A stretch of DNA of 64,000 bases from Dysgonomonas sp. Marseille-P4361 (GTDB taxonomy: Bacteria; Bacteroidota; Bacteroidia; Bacteroidales; Dysgonomonadaceae). The notes beneath the pieces were generated by a model. It made no database searches, was not told the DNA's origin, and saw nothing but the letters and a program-made list of their open reading frames with translations. Every line of letters begins with the position of its first letter. The stretch's first letter is position 1. Of the stretch, positions 8,792-17,691 are shown piece by piece. The translations under genes and the position numbers were made by a program. The stretch spans positions 1 to 64,000 of the forward strand of contig NZ_OPYL01000006.1 in NCBI RefSeq assembly GCF_900343125.1, in the 5' to 3' direction.

Positions 8792-9904
8792 ATGCATACT
8801 TCTCGTCGAGCTTTTATCAAACAATTGGCATTGGGTACGCTTGCTGTATCTCAGTCGAACAAGATATTCGCCAATAATACCTCAGGTGCATTTATTGATA
8901 AATTGCTTCCTGCTCCTGTTGGTGCAGGCTTTGAAATGGGAGATTACTGGGTATGGGGCTCTTCGGTGATAAAAGGGGATGATGGTAAATACCATATGTT
9001 TGCCGATAGATGGGAGAAAGCGATAGGATTTCAGGGTTGGGTTTCCAATTCTCAGGTAGTACATGCTGTATCTGATACACCCGAAGGGCCGTATCAGTTT
9101 TCGGATGTAGCTTTACCCGTAAGAGGTGCTGCTTTTTTTGACGGACTAGTCACTCACAATCCGAGAGTAATTTATTTCAAAGGAAAATACGATCTATATT
9201 ATTTCGGGACAACATATGATTTCCCAGTTCCAACAGCTGGCACAGTATGGCAAGATGATTGGTTTGAGCGGGCATGGATGAATAAACGAATAGGGGTTGC
9301 GTGGTCTGATTCGCTCTATGGCCCTTGGCATCGGTCTGATAAACCGGTAATAGAACCTCGCCCCGGAAAATGGGATGCTACAATAACAACTAATCCTTCT
9401 CCGGTGGTTAATCCTATTACCGGAAAGATTCTCCTTATGTATAAATCTTCGCCTGTTAATTCAGCTCCTCCTCTACTGTTAGGTGTGGCAGAAGCTGATG
9501 ATCCTCTGGGAGAATACAGGCGTCTGTCGGATGATCCTATATTTCGTTTCGATACTGCCGACAATAAAGACAACGATGTGGAAGATCCTTTCGTTTGGCA
9601 TAATGGTAAGTATTACGAACTGATTATGAAAGATCGTTTTGGTCATATTTGTGGAGAAGATGGAGGAGGAATACATGCTACATCAGAGAATGGTATAGAC
9701 TGGAAGTTATCTGATCTGGTGAAGGCTTATTCTCGCAAAGTGAAATGGAATGATGGGAGAGAGATACTTCAAGCAAATTTTGAGCGTCCGTTCCTTTTAT
9801 TTGAGGATGGTGAGCCAACGCATCTTTTTGCAGCTACAGGTATAGGACCTAGCCCATGGAATTTTGAGAAAACATGGAATATGGTAATCCCTCTGAAAAA
9901 ATAA
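8792..9904 (+). CDS. Tat-exported beta-propeller glycoside-hydrolase-like protein
   Basis: 370 aa. The N-terminus has a twin-arginine motif (SRRAFIKQLA, Arg5-Arg6), a short hydrophobic stretch and a probable cleavage near FANN, so export in folded form by the Tat system is likely. The mature part is a five-bladed propeller of GH43/GH117-like type, with KGDDGKYHMFADRW, NPRVIYFKGKYDLYYFG, NPSPVVNPITGKILLMYK and VEDPFVWHNGKYYELIMKDRFGH blades. The last carries an acidic residue before DP as in the general-acid/pKa-modulator strands of this clan. The substrate is unknown. Tat export is unusual among its neighbours, which use Sec or lipoprotein signals. Confidence 0.82.
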   Translation: MHTSRRAFIKQLALGTLAVSQSNKIFANNTSGAFIDKLLPAPVGAGFEMGDYWVWGSSVIKGDDGKYHMFADRWEKAIGFQGWVSNSQVVHAVSDTPEGPYQFSDVALPVRGAAFFDGLVTHNPRVIYFKGKYDLYYFGTTYDFPVPTAGTVWQDDWFERAWMNKRIGVAWSDSLYGPWHRSDKPVIEPRPGKWDATITTNPSPVVNPITGKILLMYKSSPVNSAPPLLLGVAEADDPLGEYRRLSDDPIFRFDTADNKDNDVEDPFVWHNGKYYELIMKDRFGHICGEDGGGIHATSENGIDWKLSDLVKAYSRKVKWNDGREILQANFERPFLLFEDGEPTHLFAATGIGPSPWNFEKTWNMVIPLKK

Positions 9905-9958
9905 TATTCTTATGCTATAAGTTCTGTATCTATACCTCTCTATTTAGAAAATGAGATG

Positions 9959-9967
9959 TATATTTGC
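9959..9967 (+). promoter_or_regulatory. -7 promoter box for the HPPK-like gene
   Basis: TATATTTGC matches TAnnTTTG(C) and ends 7 bp upstream of the start codon, so any leader is very short. No convincing -33 box is seen. Confidence 0.45.
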
Positions 9968-9974
9968 ATGAATT

Positions 9975-10355
9975 ATGAATAAAGCTTTACTCAGCATAGG
10001 AACAAATGAAGACCGAGATCGTAACCTGGATCTTTGTCATCAGCTATTGGAGAAGCAGTTCCTATTTATTGCTTATTCTAAAACATCTATGACTGTTCCT
10101 TATGGAAATTCTTATAAATCGGATTTTCTTAATCAGTTAGCTTTCATTTATACTGATAAAGAAAAGGATGAAGTTGTATCTCTTTTGAAATCGATAGAAA
10201 AAGAAATCGGGCGAAGCAATGGAGATAAAGAAAAAGGGATAGTAAAGATAGATGTAGATCTGATTGTCTGGAACGAAGAAGTGGTGAAACCTACGGATAT
10301 ATCACGTAGTTATGTGTCCGATCTGTTGCCTAGTTTAGAGGAAGCTTTACTATAG
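9975..10355 (+). CDS. Short HPPK (FolK)-like protein
   Basis: 126 aa, against about 160 for true 6-hydroxymethyl-7,8-dihydropterin pyrophosphokinase. The N-terminal LLSIGTNEDRDRNL resembles the HPPK opening (xxLGSNxGDRxxxL). SDFLNQLAF matches the FxNxV segment, and IEKEIGR-...-IVKIDVDLIVWN matches the GR-x(n)-R-xIDLDIL active-site region. The Arg normally before ID is Lys here, and the C-terminal part that shapes the substrate pocket is missing. It may be a diverged paralog rather than the folate enzyme. Its last codons overlap those of the convergent GT14 gene by 6 bp. Confidence 0.7.
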   Translation: MNKALLSIGTNEDRDRNLDLCHQLLEKQFLFIAYSKTSMTVPYGNSYKSDFLNQLAFIYTDKEKDEVVSLLKSIEKEIGRSNGDKEKGIVKIDVDLIVWNEEVVKPTDISRSYVSDLLPSLEEALL

Positions 10356-11210
10356 CCAAAGTTCTTTTTTTATCTTTTCTGTAATCTCCTTGCTGTTGTT
10401 GTCGAATTTTCGAGCAAAATAAGGGAATCGTTGCCTATATTCATCGTTAAATTCAATCGTTTTTTTGAGAAACTCAATGTGTCTCTCTTCTATTATGGCA
10501 GGAGGGTTTTCCACTTCCCAGTCTGTGTATGTCAGGCTTGCAGCAGTATGTTCCATGAAAGGCGAATTACCTATAATAGTTTGAAAAAAGGCTTCGTCAG
10601 GCACAAGAGTATGTTTAAAGAATTGCTCATACCTTTTATCTTCTTCCACTATTTTAAGGATGTACTGGATACATTTATTTGTCAGCGCAAACCATTGCGT
10701 ACCAGCGTATAGCTTGAAAGGAGCTTTTCTTTTTATCTTCAGTTTCTTCAGCAAAACTTCTGTTAAGAATAGTGGGTTATAAGGCTTAAGGTTTCGACGA
10801 TTGTAGTCGAAATAAAAATACTCGTAACGTAGGATAGGCTTGAATGGCGCAGGTACGGGTGCAATATCAATATATTCTTTTCCTTTTTCTAGCTGCTCTA
10901 ATAAAAAAGACTTCTTTCTTATGGGATAATCCACACCGCTGATGAGTATGTAATAGTCAGCCTTAGGTGAGCTCTCTATGGCATATTCTATCAAGGCAAG
11001 TGTTGCTTCTATCATCGTATAGCCGCCCCAGTTTATATCTATGCGAGTGGGGATTATATGAATGTTGTCTTGAGCCTGAATAGTGTATTGGCTCACTTTT
11101 TTGTCAATATGAATATAAAAGGAATTTTCATCCGAATCATTGAGGCTATCAATCATACGGTTTAGGTGGTCGAAGTTGTTGTGAGCTAAAATCAGATAAC
11201 AAATATTCAT
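10350..11210 (-). CDS. GT14 family beta-1,6-N-acetylglucosaminyltransferase-like protein
   Basis: 286 aa. The core-2/I-branching enzyme family is recognised from YLILAHNNFDHLNRMI at the start, FYIHIDKK near residue 30, the INWGGYTMIEATLALI segment and YILISGVDYPIRK (ISG-x-D-YP-x-R is the family hallmark). It has no signal peptide or membrane helix. It probably transfers a sugar onto a surface glycan, but acceptor and donor are unknown. It stands alone on the minus strand, and a terminator separates it from yidC upstream. Confidence 0.88.
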   Translation of the reverse strand: MNICYLILAHNNFDHLNRMIDSLNDSDENSFYIHIDKKVSQYTIQAQDNIHIIPTRIDINWGGYTMIEATLALIEYAIESSPKADYYILISGVDYPIRKKSFLLEQLEKGKEYIDIAPVPAPFKPILRYEYFYFDYNRRNLKPYNPLFLTEVLLKKLKIKRKAPFKLYAGTQWFALTNKCIQYILKIVEEDKRYEQFFKHTLVPDEAFFQTIIGNSPFMEHTAASLTYTDWEVENPPAIIEERHIEFLKKTIEFNDEYRQRFPYFARKFDNNSKEITEKIKKELWL

Positions 11211-11247
11211 ATCAACGGAAATAGTTCATTCAAATACAAATGTAAAT

Positions 11248-11280
11248 AAAAAAGGTTATCCTGCGAGAATAACCTTTTTT
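11248..11280. terminator. Terminator downstream of yidC
   Basis: Near-symmetric hairpin with a 12-bp stem (11248-11259 with 11269-11280) and A/T tracts at both ends. It serves yidC on the minus strand and could also act on the plus strand. Confidence 0.85.
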
Positions 11281-11301
11281 ATATCATATTTAATTTAAGT
11301 C

Positions 11302-13242
11302 TTATCTTTTTCTTTTTGTACTATTTGTCTTGTTCTTGTCTTTCAATTGCTGTTGTTGGATGCGTTGTGCTTCCTCCAAGCGAGCCATAAACCCTGATTT
11401 CTTTTTAGGTTTAGCTTTGTTTGCTTCTAGTCTGGCTAATACTTTCTTTTCATCTATAATGAAGCGGAAAGCAATAGTTAATAGAATTGTGATCAACAAT
11501 GATAAGAAATAGTAATATGTCAATCCGGAAGGATAATCATTCAATAAGAATAGGAATATTACAGGCATCAGGTACATCATCCATTTCATACCAGGCATTT
11601 GCTGTTGTCCTGTATTGGTCATCTCCATATTGAATTTTGTATAAACAATATTGGTGATGGTCATCAGAATACAGAATAAACTGATATGAGTCATCCCGAT
11701 TAGCGGAATAGGTGTTGTCCATTCTACGATAGCATCATATGTGGAAAGGTCTGTTGCCCACAAGAAGCTTTGTTGACGAAGTTCGATTGCATTAGGGAAA
11801 AACTGGAATAAAGCAATCAATATAGGCATCTGTAGAAGCATAGGGAAACAGCCACTCAGCGGATTTACCCCGACTTTACTATACAGCGCCATTGTAGCTT
11901 GTTGTTTTTCCATTGCTTGTTCCTGCTTAGGAAATTTAGCATTGATCTCTTCTACTTGCGGGCGAAGAACACGCATTTTTGCAGAAGAAAGGAATGATTT
12001 ATATGTCAATGGAGCAATAACAATCTTAACGATAAGAGTCAGTAAGAAGATTACAAGTCCCATAGACATTCCTGTGTCGCTAAGGAAGTTAAAGATAGGA
12101 ACAACAAATAATTGATTCACCCATCTGAATATAGTCCAACCTAGTGGAACTAATTGTCCAAGATCTAACTTCTGGCTACTGTTATTTATTGCATCATCAT
12201 AACGCTCTAGTGTAGAAAGATCCATTGGTCCAAGGTAGAATGAGAAACCTGTCGAAATAGAACCTGAGTTCATATCAACTTTTCCCGGAACGAATAGTCT
12301 TGCATCACATGTTTTTAAATATTCGCTGTTTTCGTTTGTTTGAAGTACGCGAGAATCTAATAATGCGATGTCTATTTTTTCATCAGCTATAAGTATAGGA
12401 GCAAAGAACTGGTTTTTAAATGCAACCCATTTAGTAGGTTCTTTTAGTTCTACTTGTTCATTTTTATCCGAACTAAGCTCGTTTACATCGTCATTTAAGT
12501 ATTTGTAATAGATATGAGAGTAGCGTTGCTCATTCTTGAAGCTTTTCTCTTGACGACGCATCTTGTGAGCCCAATGTATTTCAAATATATCAGCCTTGTC
12601 TCTGTCTAGCATTGGGTGAAGCCCTACCATGTTGATGTCATACTTCAACAAGTAGTCATCGTCAGTCAGCTTGTAAATGAATTCAATGAACTGATTGTCT
12701 GAATAAGCAAATCGCATAATAAGCGAGTTCTTGTCTTGTGTCTTTGTAGGAGTAAAGATAAGATCGCTTGTGCTTAGTATTTTGTTCTGCTTGTTCGTTA
12801 AAAGAAGAGCAAAGTCTCCATCATTATTGAAAATATAAAGAGAGTCTCCGTCGTAACGTTTATAGTTTTTCAGCTGAGCACTTACCATTTTACCACCCTT
12901 GGTCGAAAGTGTTACTTTTACTTTATTGTTTTCAAGGGTAATGAGCTCTTCATTCTTATTGTTTACAGCAGGTAAAGAATCTGTAGTACTCCTTACTAGA
13001 GAGTCTGTTGGCTGAGTAGTAGCAAAAAAACTGTCAAGCGAATCGCTTTCCTTTTTCTCCTCTGCTAACTTCTCGTTGGTAAAGTCTCTGGCCTGTTGTT
13101 GAGTTTGAGCGTATTCAATAGAATCTTTTCTGAATTGCTCTTTTTGGCGGGCAATTTCTTCTTCCGAAGGCTTGTTAAGTAGCGTGAATCCAATGATTAC
13201 TGCCGCTATCAGCACAAACCCGGTGATCATATTCTTGTCCAT
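11302..13242 (-). CDS. yidC: Membrane protein insertase YidC
   Basis: 646 aa. It inserts and folds proteins in the inner membrane, alone or with SecYEG. An N-terminal transmembrane anchor (about residues 5-20) is followed by a large periplasmic beta domain (to about 365) and the conserved five-helix insertase core. The core contains GLVIFLLTLIVKIVIAPLTY, the cytoplasmic helical hairpin rich in charged residues and the PLSGCFPMLLQMPIL segment. The tail is strongly basic (KPKKK, KRKR), as is usual for contact with ribosomes. It lies 42 bp downstream of pyrG on the same strand and is probably cotranscribed, an arrangement common in Bacteroidales. Confidence 0.97.
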   Translation of the reverse strand: MDKNMITGFVLIAAVIIGFTLLNKPSEEEIARQKEQFRKDSIEYAQTQQQARDFTNEKLAEEKKESDSLDSFFATTQPTDSLVRSTTDSLPAVNNKNEELITLENNKVKVTLSTKGGKMVSAQLKNYKRYDGDSLYIFNNDGDFALLLTNKQNKILSTSDLIFTPTKTQDKNSLIMRFAYSDNQFIEFIYKLTDDDYLLKYDINMVGLHPMLDRDKADIFEIHWAHKMRRQEKSFKNEQRYSHIYYKYLNDDVNELSSDKNEQVELKEPTKWVAFKNQFFAPILIADEKIDIALLDSRVLQTNENSEYLKTCDARLFVPGKVDMNSGSISTGFSFYLGPMDLSTLERYDDAINNSSQKLDLGQLVPLGWTIFRWVNQLFVVPIFNFLSDTGMSMGLVIFLLTLIVKIVIAPLTYKSFLSSAKMRVLRPQVEEINAKFPKQEQAMEKQQATMALYSKVGVNPLSGCFPMLLQMPILIALFQFFPNAIELRQQSFLWATDLSTYDAIVEWTTPIPLIGMTHISLFCILMTITNIVYTKFNMEMTNTGQQQMPGMKWMMYLMPVIFLFLLNDYPSGLTYYYFLSLLITILLTIAFRFIIDEKKVLARLEANKAKPKKKSGFMARLEEAQRIQQQQLKDKNKTNSTKRKR

Positions 13243-13284
13243 TTATTGCTTTGTCTTAATTAGTTATGTCCTTTCTTACTATTA

Positions 13285-14895
13285 TTATTTCTTTTTGCTG
13301 TCTACTACAGCCTTGATGAAGCTTAAAAATAATGGATTAGGATTAACAACAGTACTGTTGTATTCCGGATGGAATTGTACACCTAAATACCATTTGTTTT
13401 GAGGTACTTCTACAACCTCAACCAGTTCCATGTCAGGATTAATACCTGTACACTTCATGCCATGTTTTTCGAAATCTTCTTTGTAATCGCTGTTGAATTC
13501 GAAACGGTGGCGATGACGTTCTTCTATCATTTTTTTACCATAGGCTTTGTATACAAGCGAGTCTTTTTCAAGCTCACATTTGTAAGCACCTAAGCGCATT
13601 GTTCCTCCCATATTGGTAATATTCTTTTGTTCTTCCATCAAGTCTATTACTTTAAATGGTGTATGAGGATTCATTTCAGTCGAATTTGCCTCTTCAAGTC
13701 CCAAGACATTGCGAGCATATTCAATAACCATGCATTGCATACCTAGGCAAATTCCAAAAGTAGGAACATCTTTTTCACGCGCATATTTCAATGCATGTAA
13801 TTTTCCTTCAAGACCTCTTTGTCCAAATCCAGGAGCAATAAGTATGCCATCCATTGAAGAAAGAGTGCTTTCTACATTTTCGGCAGTTAACTTGTCCGAA
13901 AGGATAAATTGCAGATCCAGTTTCTGACCGTTATATATAGCTGCTTGCAGCAATGATTCGTTGATTGATTTGTATGCATCAGGAAGTTCAACATATTTTC
14001 CAACCAAGCCGATGCGAACAGTATCTTTAGCTTGCGCCTTTTTGTCTAAGAAGTCGCGCCAGTTTTTCATTTCCGGCTTTTCTCCTATTGGCATGCCCAG
14101 TTTACGAAGGATGGTCTCATCCATGTTCTGAGCCTGCATGTTTAACGGAACTTCGTATATCGTAGGTACATCTACCGATTGTATTACAGCATCAACTTCT
14201 ACATTACAGAACAATGCAACCTTGCGTAAGATATCTTTATTCAAAGGCTGTTCTGTACGAAGAACTAGTATGTCCGGTTGTAAACCTTCCGATTGTAGTT
14301 GTTTTACAGAGTGTTGAGTTGGTTTTGTTTTTACTTCTTTAGCAGCTGCTATGTAAGGTACATAAGTAAGGTGTACACATAGGCAGTTTTTACCAAGTTC
14401 CCAACGCAATTGACGAACGCTTTCGATAAAAGGAAGAGATTCTATGTCTCCCACTGTTCCTCCTATTTCAGTAATAACGAAATCATAATCATATTTCGTT
14501 CCAAGCATCTTGATATTGCGCTTGATCTCATCTGTGATGTGAGGTACAATCTGAACAGTCTTTCCAAGATAATCTCCTTTACGTTCTTTGTTTATAACGT
14601 TTTGATAGATACGCCCAGTTGTTATATTGTTATCTTTATGCGTTGGCTGGTTCAGGAAACGCTCATAATGGCCTAAGTCTAGGTCGGCTTCGTGTCCGTC
14701 AACAGTAACATAGCATTCGCCATGCTCGTAAGGGTTTAGAGTTCCCGGGTCGATATTGATATACGGATCCAGTTTTTGAATTGTAACTTTATAACCTCTT
14801 GCCTGCAACAATTTGCCTAACGATGAGGCAATGATTCCCTTTCCCAGAGAAGAAATAACTCCTCCTGTAACAAAAATATACTTAGTATTAGCCAC
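13285..14895 (-). CDS. pyrG: CTP synthase
   Basis: 536 aa, full length. It converts UTP to CTP using ATP and glutamine. The N-terminal synthetase domain opens with the diagnostic YIFVTGGVISSLGKG P-loop region and has LDPYINIDPGTLNPYEHGE. The C-terminal class I glutamine amidotransferase domain has FGICLGMQ, with the nucleophilic Cys, and VQFHPE, with the catalytic His-Glu. A TACTTTTG box lies 42 bp upstream on the same strand. Confidence 0.98.
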   Translation of the reverse strand: MANTKYIFVTGGVISSLGKGIIASSLGKLLQARGYKVTIQKLDPYINIDPGTLNPYEHGECYVTVDGHEADLDLGHYERFLNQPTHKDNNITTGRIYQNVINKERKGDYLGKTVQIVPHITDEIKRNIKMLGTKYDYDFVITEIGGTVGDIESLPFIESVRQLRWELGKNCLCVHLTYVPYIAAAKEVKTKPTQHSVKQLQSEGLQPDILVLRTEQPLNKDILRKVALFCNVEVDAVIQSVDVPTIYEVPLNMQAQNMDETILRKLGMPIGEKPEMKNWRDFLDKKAQAKDTVRIGLVGKYVELPDAYKSINESLLQAAIYNGQKLDLQFILSDKLTAENVESTLSSMDGILIAPGFGQRGLEGKLHALKYAREKDVPTFGICLGMQCMVIEYARNVLGLEEANSTEMNPHTPFKVIDLMEEQKNITNMGGTMRLGAYKCELEKDSLVYKAYGKKMIEERHRHRFEFNSDYKEDFEKHGMKCTGINPDMELVEVVEVPQNKWYLGVQFHPEYNSTVVNPNPLFLSFIKAVVDSKKK

Positions 14896-14937
14896 GTTTT
14901 TACGTATTTAATTTTTTTAGATTCCAAAAAGAAAGCA

Positions 14938-14945
14938 CAAAAGTA
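14938..14945 (-). promoter_or_regulatory. -7 promoter box for pyrG-yidC
   Basis: Read on the minus strand this is TACTTTTG, an exact TAnnTTTG match 42 bp upstream of the pyrG start. No clear -33 box is seen. Confidence 0.5.
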
Positions 14946-15045
14946 CGAAAAATATTTATGTTTTTTGATTGTCTATGTAAGTAGTTGGGTTAAAATCTCT
15001 TTATTTTTTATCTTTGTTTTACTCTTACCTAAAATCTATTGATGA

Positions 15046-16032
15046 ATGAAAGATAAAATCATTTATTGTTTTCTTATACTGAATAGTTTTTTATGCTATT
15101 CTTCGTTTCATTGTAATGCTCAAAATCGAATGATGTTTGCGGATACAACCCGTGTAGGACGTCCGTTTTCTAAAGATCCGCATGTAGTGAATTTTGATGG
15201 TGCTTACCTTATGTATTATTCTGTTCCTCCTAAAGAGGGAGTTGCAAATAGCGGTTGGAATATAGGTATTTCCCGAAGCGAAAACCTGATAGACTGGGAG
15301 GTAGTCGGGGATATAAAACCTGCTGCCGAATATGAAGCTAAGGGACTGTGCGCACCGGGTGCTTTGGTGCGGAATGATACGATTCATTTGTTTTATCAGA
15401 CATATGGAAACGGACGAACTGATGCGATTTGTCATGCTTATTCTATAGATGGAATTAATTTTAAGCGCAATGAGACAAACCCTATATTCTCGCCTACCGG
15501 AGACTGGAATTGTGGCAGAGCAATAGATGCAGAAGTGATTTTATTTAAAGATCAATATTTTCTTTACTTTGCGAGCCGTACCCCCGATTATGAAATACAG
15601 ATTCAAGGAGTTGCTACTGCGCCAGTCTCAACAAATTTTAATAAAGACGATTGGGAGCAAGCTTGTGATAAAGCCATCCTAGAGCCCAAATACCCGTGGG
15701 AAGGAAAATGTGTAGAGGGTGCGTCGGTAGTGCAAGTAGGGGATGAATTGGTAATGTTTTATGCCGGAGCGTATAATAACGATCCGCAACAGATAGGTGT
15801 GGCAAAAAGTAAAGATGGAGTAAAGTGGGAGAGGTTATCTAATAAGCCATTCTTGCCGAATGGAGATAAAGGAACCTGGAATTATTGTGAGTCGGGGCAT
15901 CCTCATATATTCAAGGATGCTACAACAGGGCGAACCTATCTATTCTATCAAGGGAATGATGACAGAGGTAGGACTTGGTTTATTTCTCAACAGGAAGTAT
16001 TCTGGGAGGGAAGTGACCCTTATCTAAAGTAA
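15046..16032 (+). CDS. Exported beta-propeller glycoside-hydrolase-like protein
   Basis: 328 aa with a Sec signal peptide (cleavage probably near CNAQ, about residue 26). Propeller blades are visible as RPFSKDPHVVNFDGAYLMYYS, APGALVRNDTIHLFYQTYG, RAIDAEVILFKDQYFLYFASR, EGASVVQVGDELVMFYAG and ESGHPHIF-...-YLFYQG. The spacing of acidic residues (DPHVV, AIDAEV, VEGAS) fits the GH43/GH117 clan, where Asp-Asp-Glu form the active site. The substrate cannot be read from sequence. It is the third exported propeller glycosidase in about 10 kb, but it is not in an operon with the others, and no SusC/SusD pair accompanies it. Confidence 0.82.
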   Translation: MKDKIIYCFLILNSFLCYSSFHCNAQNRMMFADTTRVGRPFSKDPHVVNFDGAYLMYYSVPPKEGVANSGWNIGISRSENLIDWEVVGDIKPAAEYEAKGLCAPGALVRNDTIHLFYQTYGNGRTDAICHAYSIDGINFKRNETNPIFSPTGDWNCGRAIDAEVILFKDQYFLYFASRTPDYEIQIQGVATAPVSTNFNKDDWEQACDKAILEPKYPWEGKCVEGASVVQVGDELVMFYAGAYNNDPQQIGVAKSKDGVKWERLSNKPFLPNGDKGTWNYCESGHPHIFKDATTGRTYLFYQGNDDRGRTWFISQQEVFWEGSDPYLK

Positions 16033-16103
16033 ATATTCGTGCCGGAACTGCTTGTTATATGCAAAAACACTATAAAATCTATATAGTTTCAATATTTTTA
16101 TAC

Positions 16104-16112
16104 TAAATTTGC
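16104..16112 (+). promoter_or_regulatory. -7 promoter box for TetR-fabG
   Basis: TAAATTTGC matches TAnnTTTG plus C. It ends 33 bp before the chosen ATG at 16146 and only 15 bp before an alternative GTG at 16128. This supports the downstream start. Confidence 0.5.
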
Positions 16113-16145
16113 ACACTTGGAATATATGTGTGCATTTTCTATTGT

Positions 16146-16736
16146 ATGGCCATAAACAAGACGAGAAATATACTAATTGATGTCGCTCGCCAATTATTCG
16201 CAAGATTGGGAGTGGAAAATACGACCATGAATGATATAGCGGTAGCTTCTCATAAGGGGCGACGTACGTTGTATACATATTTCAATAACAAGAATGAGGT
16301 TTATCAGGCTGTGCTCGAAACAGAGCTCGATCAAATGTTTCATGCCTTGCAAACAGTGGCTAACAAGAATCTTCCCGCCGACGAAAAATTAATGTTGTTC
16401 TTTTACACGCGTTTCGATGCTATAAAAAATGTAGTGGCACGAAATGGTACGTTGAAAGCTGACTTCTTTAGAGATATATGGCGGGTGCAAAATGTGAGAA
16501 AAGCATTTGACTTGAAAGAAATTCAGGTCTTGAAAGATATTTTGAACAAGGGAGTAGAGCAGGGAGTTTTTGAAATGCCCGATACGCAAGCTACTGCCGA
16601 AATTCTTCATCATGCACTAAAAGGATTAGAGGTACCTTATATACGGGGGCAAATCAGGGCGGAGAGTCTTAAGACAGAGTCGCAACGTGAGAATATTGCT
16701 TACCTGATATTTGAGGGAATAAAAAAGAAAAAATAA
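16146..16736 (+). CDS. TetR/AcrR family transcriptional regulator
   Basis: 196 aa from the ATG at 16146; the upstream GTG would add six residues that do not fit the family. The N-terminal DNA-binding domain has RNILIDVARQLFARLG and the RRTLYTYFNNKNEVYQAV recognition region. The C-terminal part is all-helical. The stop is 24 bp from the start of the fabG-like gene, so the two are probably cotranscribed and the regulator may respond to an acyl-chain signal. That link is inference. It is not closely similar to the other TetR in this window outside the HTH. Confidence 0.92.
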   Translation: MAINKTRNILIDVARQLFARLGVENTTMNDIAVASHKGRRTLYTYFNNKNEVYQAVLETELDQMFHALQTVANKNLPADEKLMLFFYTRFDAIKNVVARNGTLKADFFRDIWRVQNVRKAFDLKEIQVLKDILNKGVEQGVFEMPDTQATAEILHHALKGLEVPYIRGQIRAESLKTESQRENIAYLIFEGIKKKK

Positions 16737-16760
16737 TTGCAAACTTAATGTATAAAAATT

Positions 16761-17507
16761 ATGAAATTACTAGAAGGTAAAACCGCTATTATTACAGGAG
16801 CTGCACGTGGTATTGGTAAAGCAATTGCCCTGAAATATGCAGAACAAGGAGCTAATATCGCATTCACAGATTTAGCTATCGACGATAACGCTAAGGCTAC
16901 AGAGGCTGAAATAGCAAAGTTTGGAGTGAAAGTTAAAGCTTATGCTTCTAATGCGGCTGACTTTGACGATACACATAAAGTTGTAGAGGCAATCGTAAAC
17001 GATTTCGGAAAAGTAGATATCCTTATCAATAATGCAGGTATTACTCGCGATGGACTGATGATGCGTATGACTGAGCAACAATGGGATATGGTAATCAATG
17101 TAAACCTAAAGTCTGCTTTTAATTTCATTCATGCACTAACTCCTGTGTTTATGAAACAAAAAAGCGGAAACATTATCAATATGAGTTCTGTAGTAGGACT
17201 TTCCGGTAATGCCGGTCAAACAAACTACTCGGCGTCTAAAGCTGGTATGATTGGTCTTGCTAAATCTATCGCCAAAGAGCTAGGTTCAAGAAATGTTCGT
17301 GCAAACTGTATTTGTCCCGGATTTATCATCACAGAGATGACTGGAGTATTACCTGATGATGTGAAGAAAAAATGGGCAGAGCAAATCCCGTTACGTCGTG
17401 GAGGAACTCCAGAAGATGTTGCTAATGTGGCAGTATTCTTAGGTTCAGATCTTTCTTCTTATGTAACAGGTCAGGCTATTCCGGTTTGTGGTGGAATGAA
17501 TATGTAA
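16761..17507 (+). CDS. fabG: 3-oxoacyl-[acyl-carrier-protein] reductase
   Basis: 248 aa, the standard FabG length. It reduces 3-oxoacyl-ACP with NADPH in fatty acid elongation. It is a short-chain dehydrogenase with the TGAARGIGKAIA nucleotide-binding loop, the NNAG motif, a catalytic Ser in NMSSVVG, the YSASK Tyr-Lys pair and a terminal GGMNM-type tail. It sits directly after a TetR gene rather than with acpP and fabF, which lie at 28556-30076. A related SDR with another oxoacyl substrate remains possible. Confidence 0.9.
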   Translation: MKLLEGKTAIITGAARGIGKAIALKYAEQGANIAFTDLAIDDNAKATEAEIAKFGVKVKAYASNAADFDDTHKVVEAIVNDFGKVDILINNAGITRDGLMMRMTEQQWDMVINVNLKSAFNFIHALTPVFMKQKSGNIINMSSVVGLSGNAGQTNYSASKAGMIGLAKSIAKELGSRNVRANCICPGFIITEMTGVLPDDVKKKWAEQIPLRRGGTPEDVANVAVFLGSDLSSYVTGQAIPVCGGMNM

Positions 17508-17536
17508 TATATATCACTTTATTAGGAATAATATAG

Positions 17537-17566
17537 AAAGCAAGGTTGAAAAATCTTGCTTTTTTA
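17537..17566 (+). terminator. Terminator after fabG
   Basis: AAAGCAAG (17537-17544) pairs with CTTGCTTT (17555-17562), extended by a few weaker pairs, followed by a T run. Confidence 0.75.
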
Positions 17567-17639
17567 TTTTCTATTAGAGTGATAACTTCCTTGTTGTGTG
17601 TTTTAGCGTGCTAGCGCAGGTAATTTTAGGTAATTAAAA

Positions 17640-17670
17640 CTTGTATTCCTCTATTTTCATAGTATATTTG
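17640..17670 (+). promoter_or_regulatory. Bacteroidetes-type promoter for the DUF3298 lipoprotein - rsmG
   Basis: CTTG (17640-17643), a 19-bp spacer and TATATTTG (17663-17670) form a good -33/-7 pair 21 bp upstream of the start codon. Confidence 0.65.
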
Positions 17671-17691
17671 TATTAGTTAAAGAGATGTATT

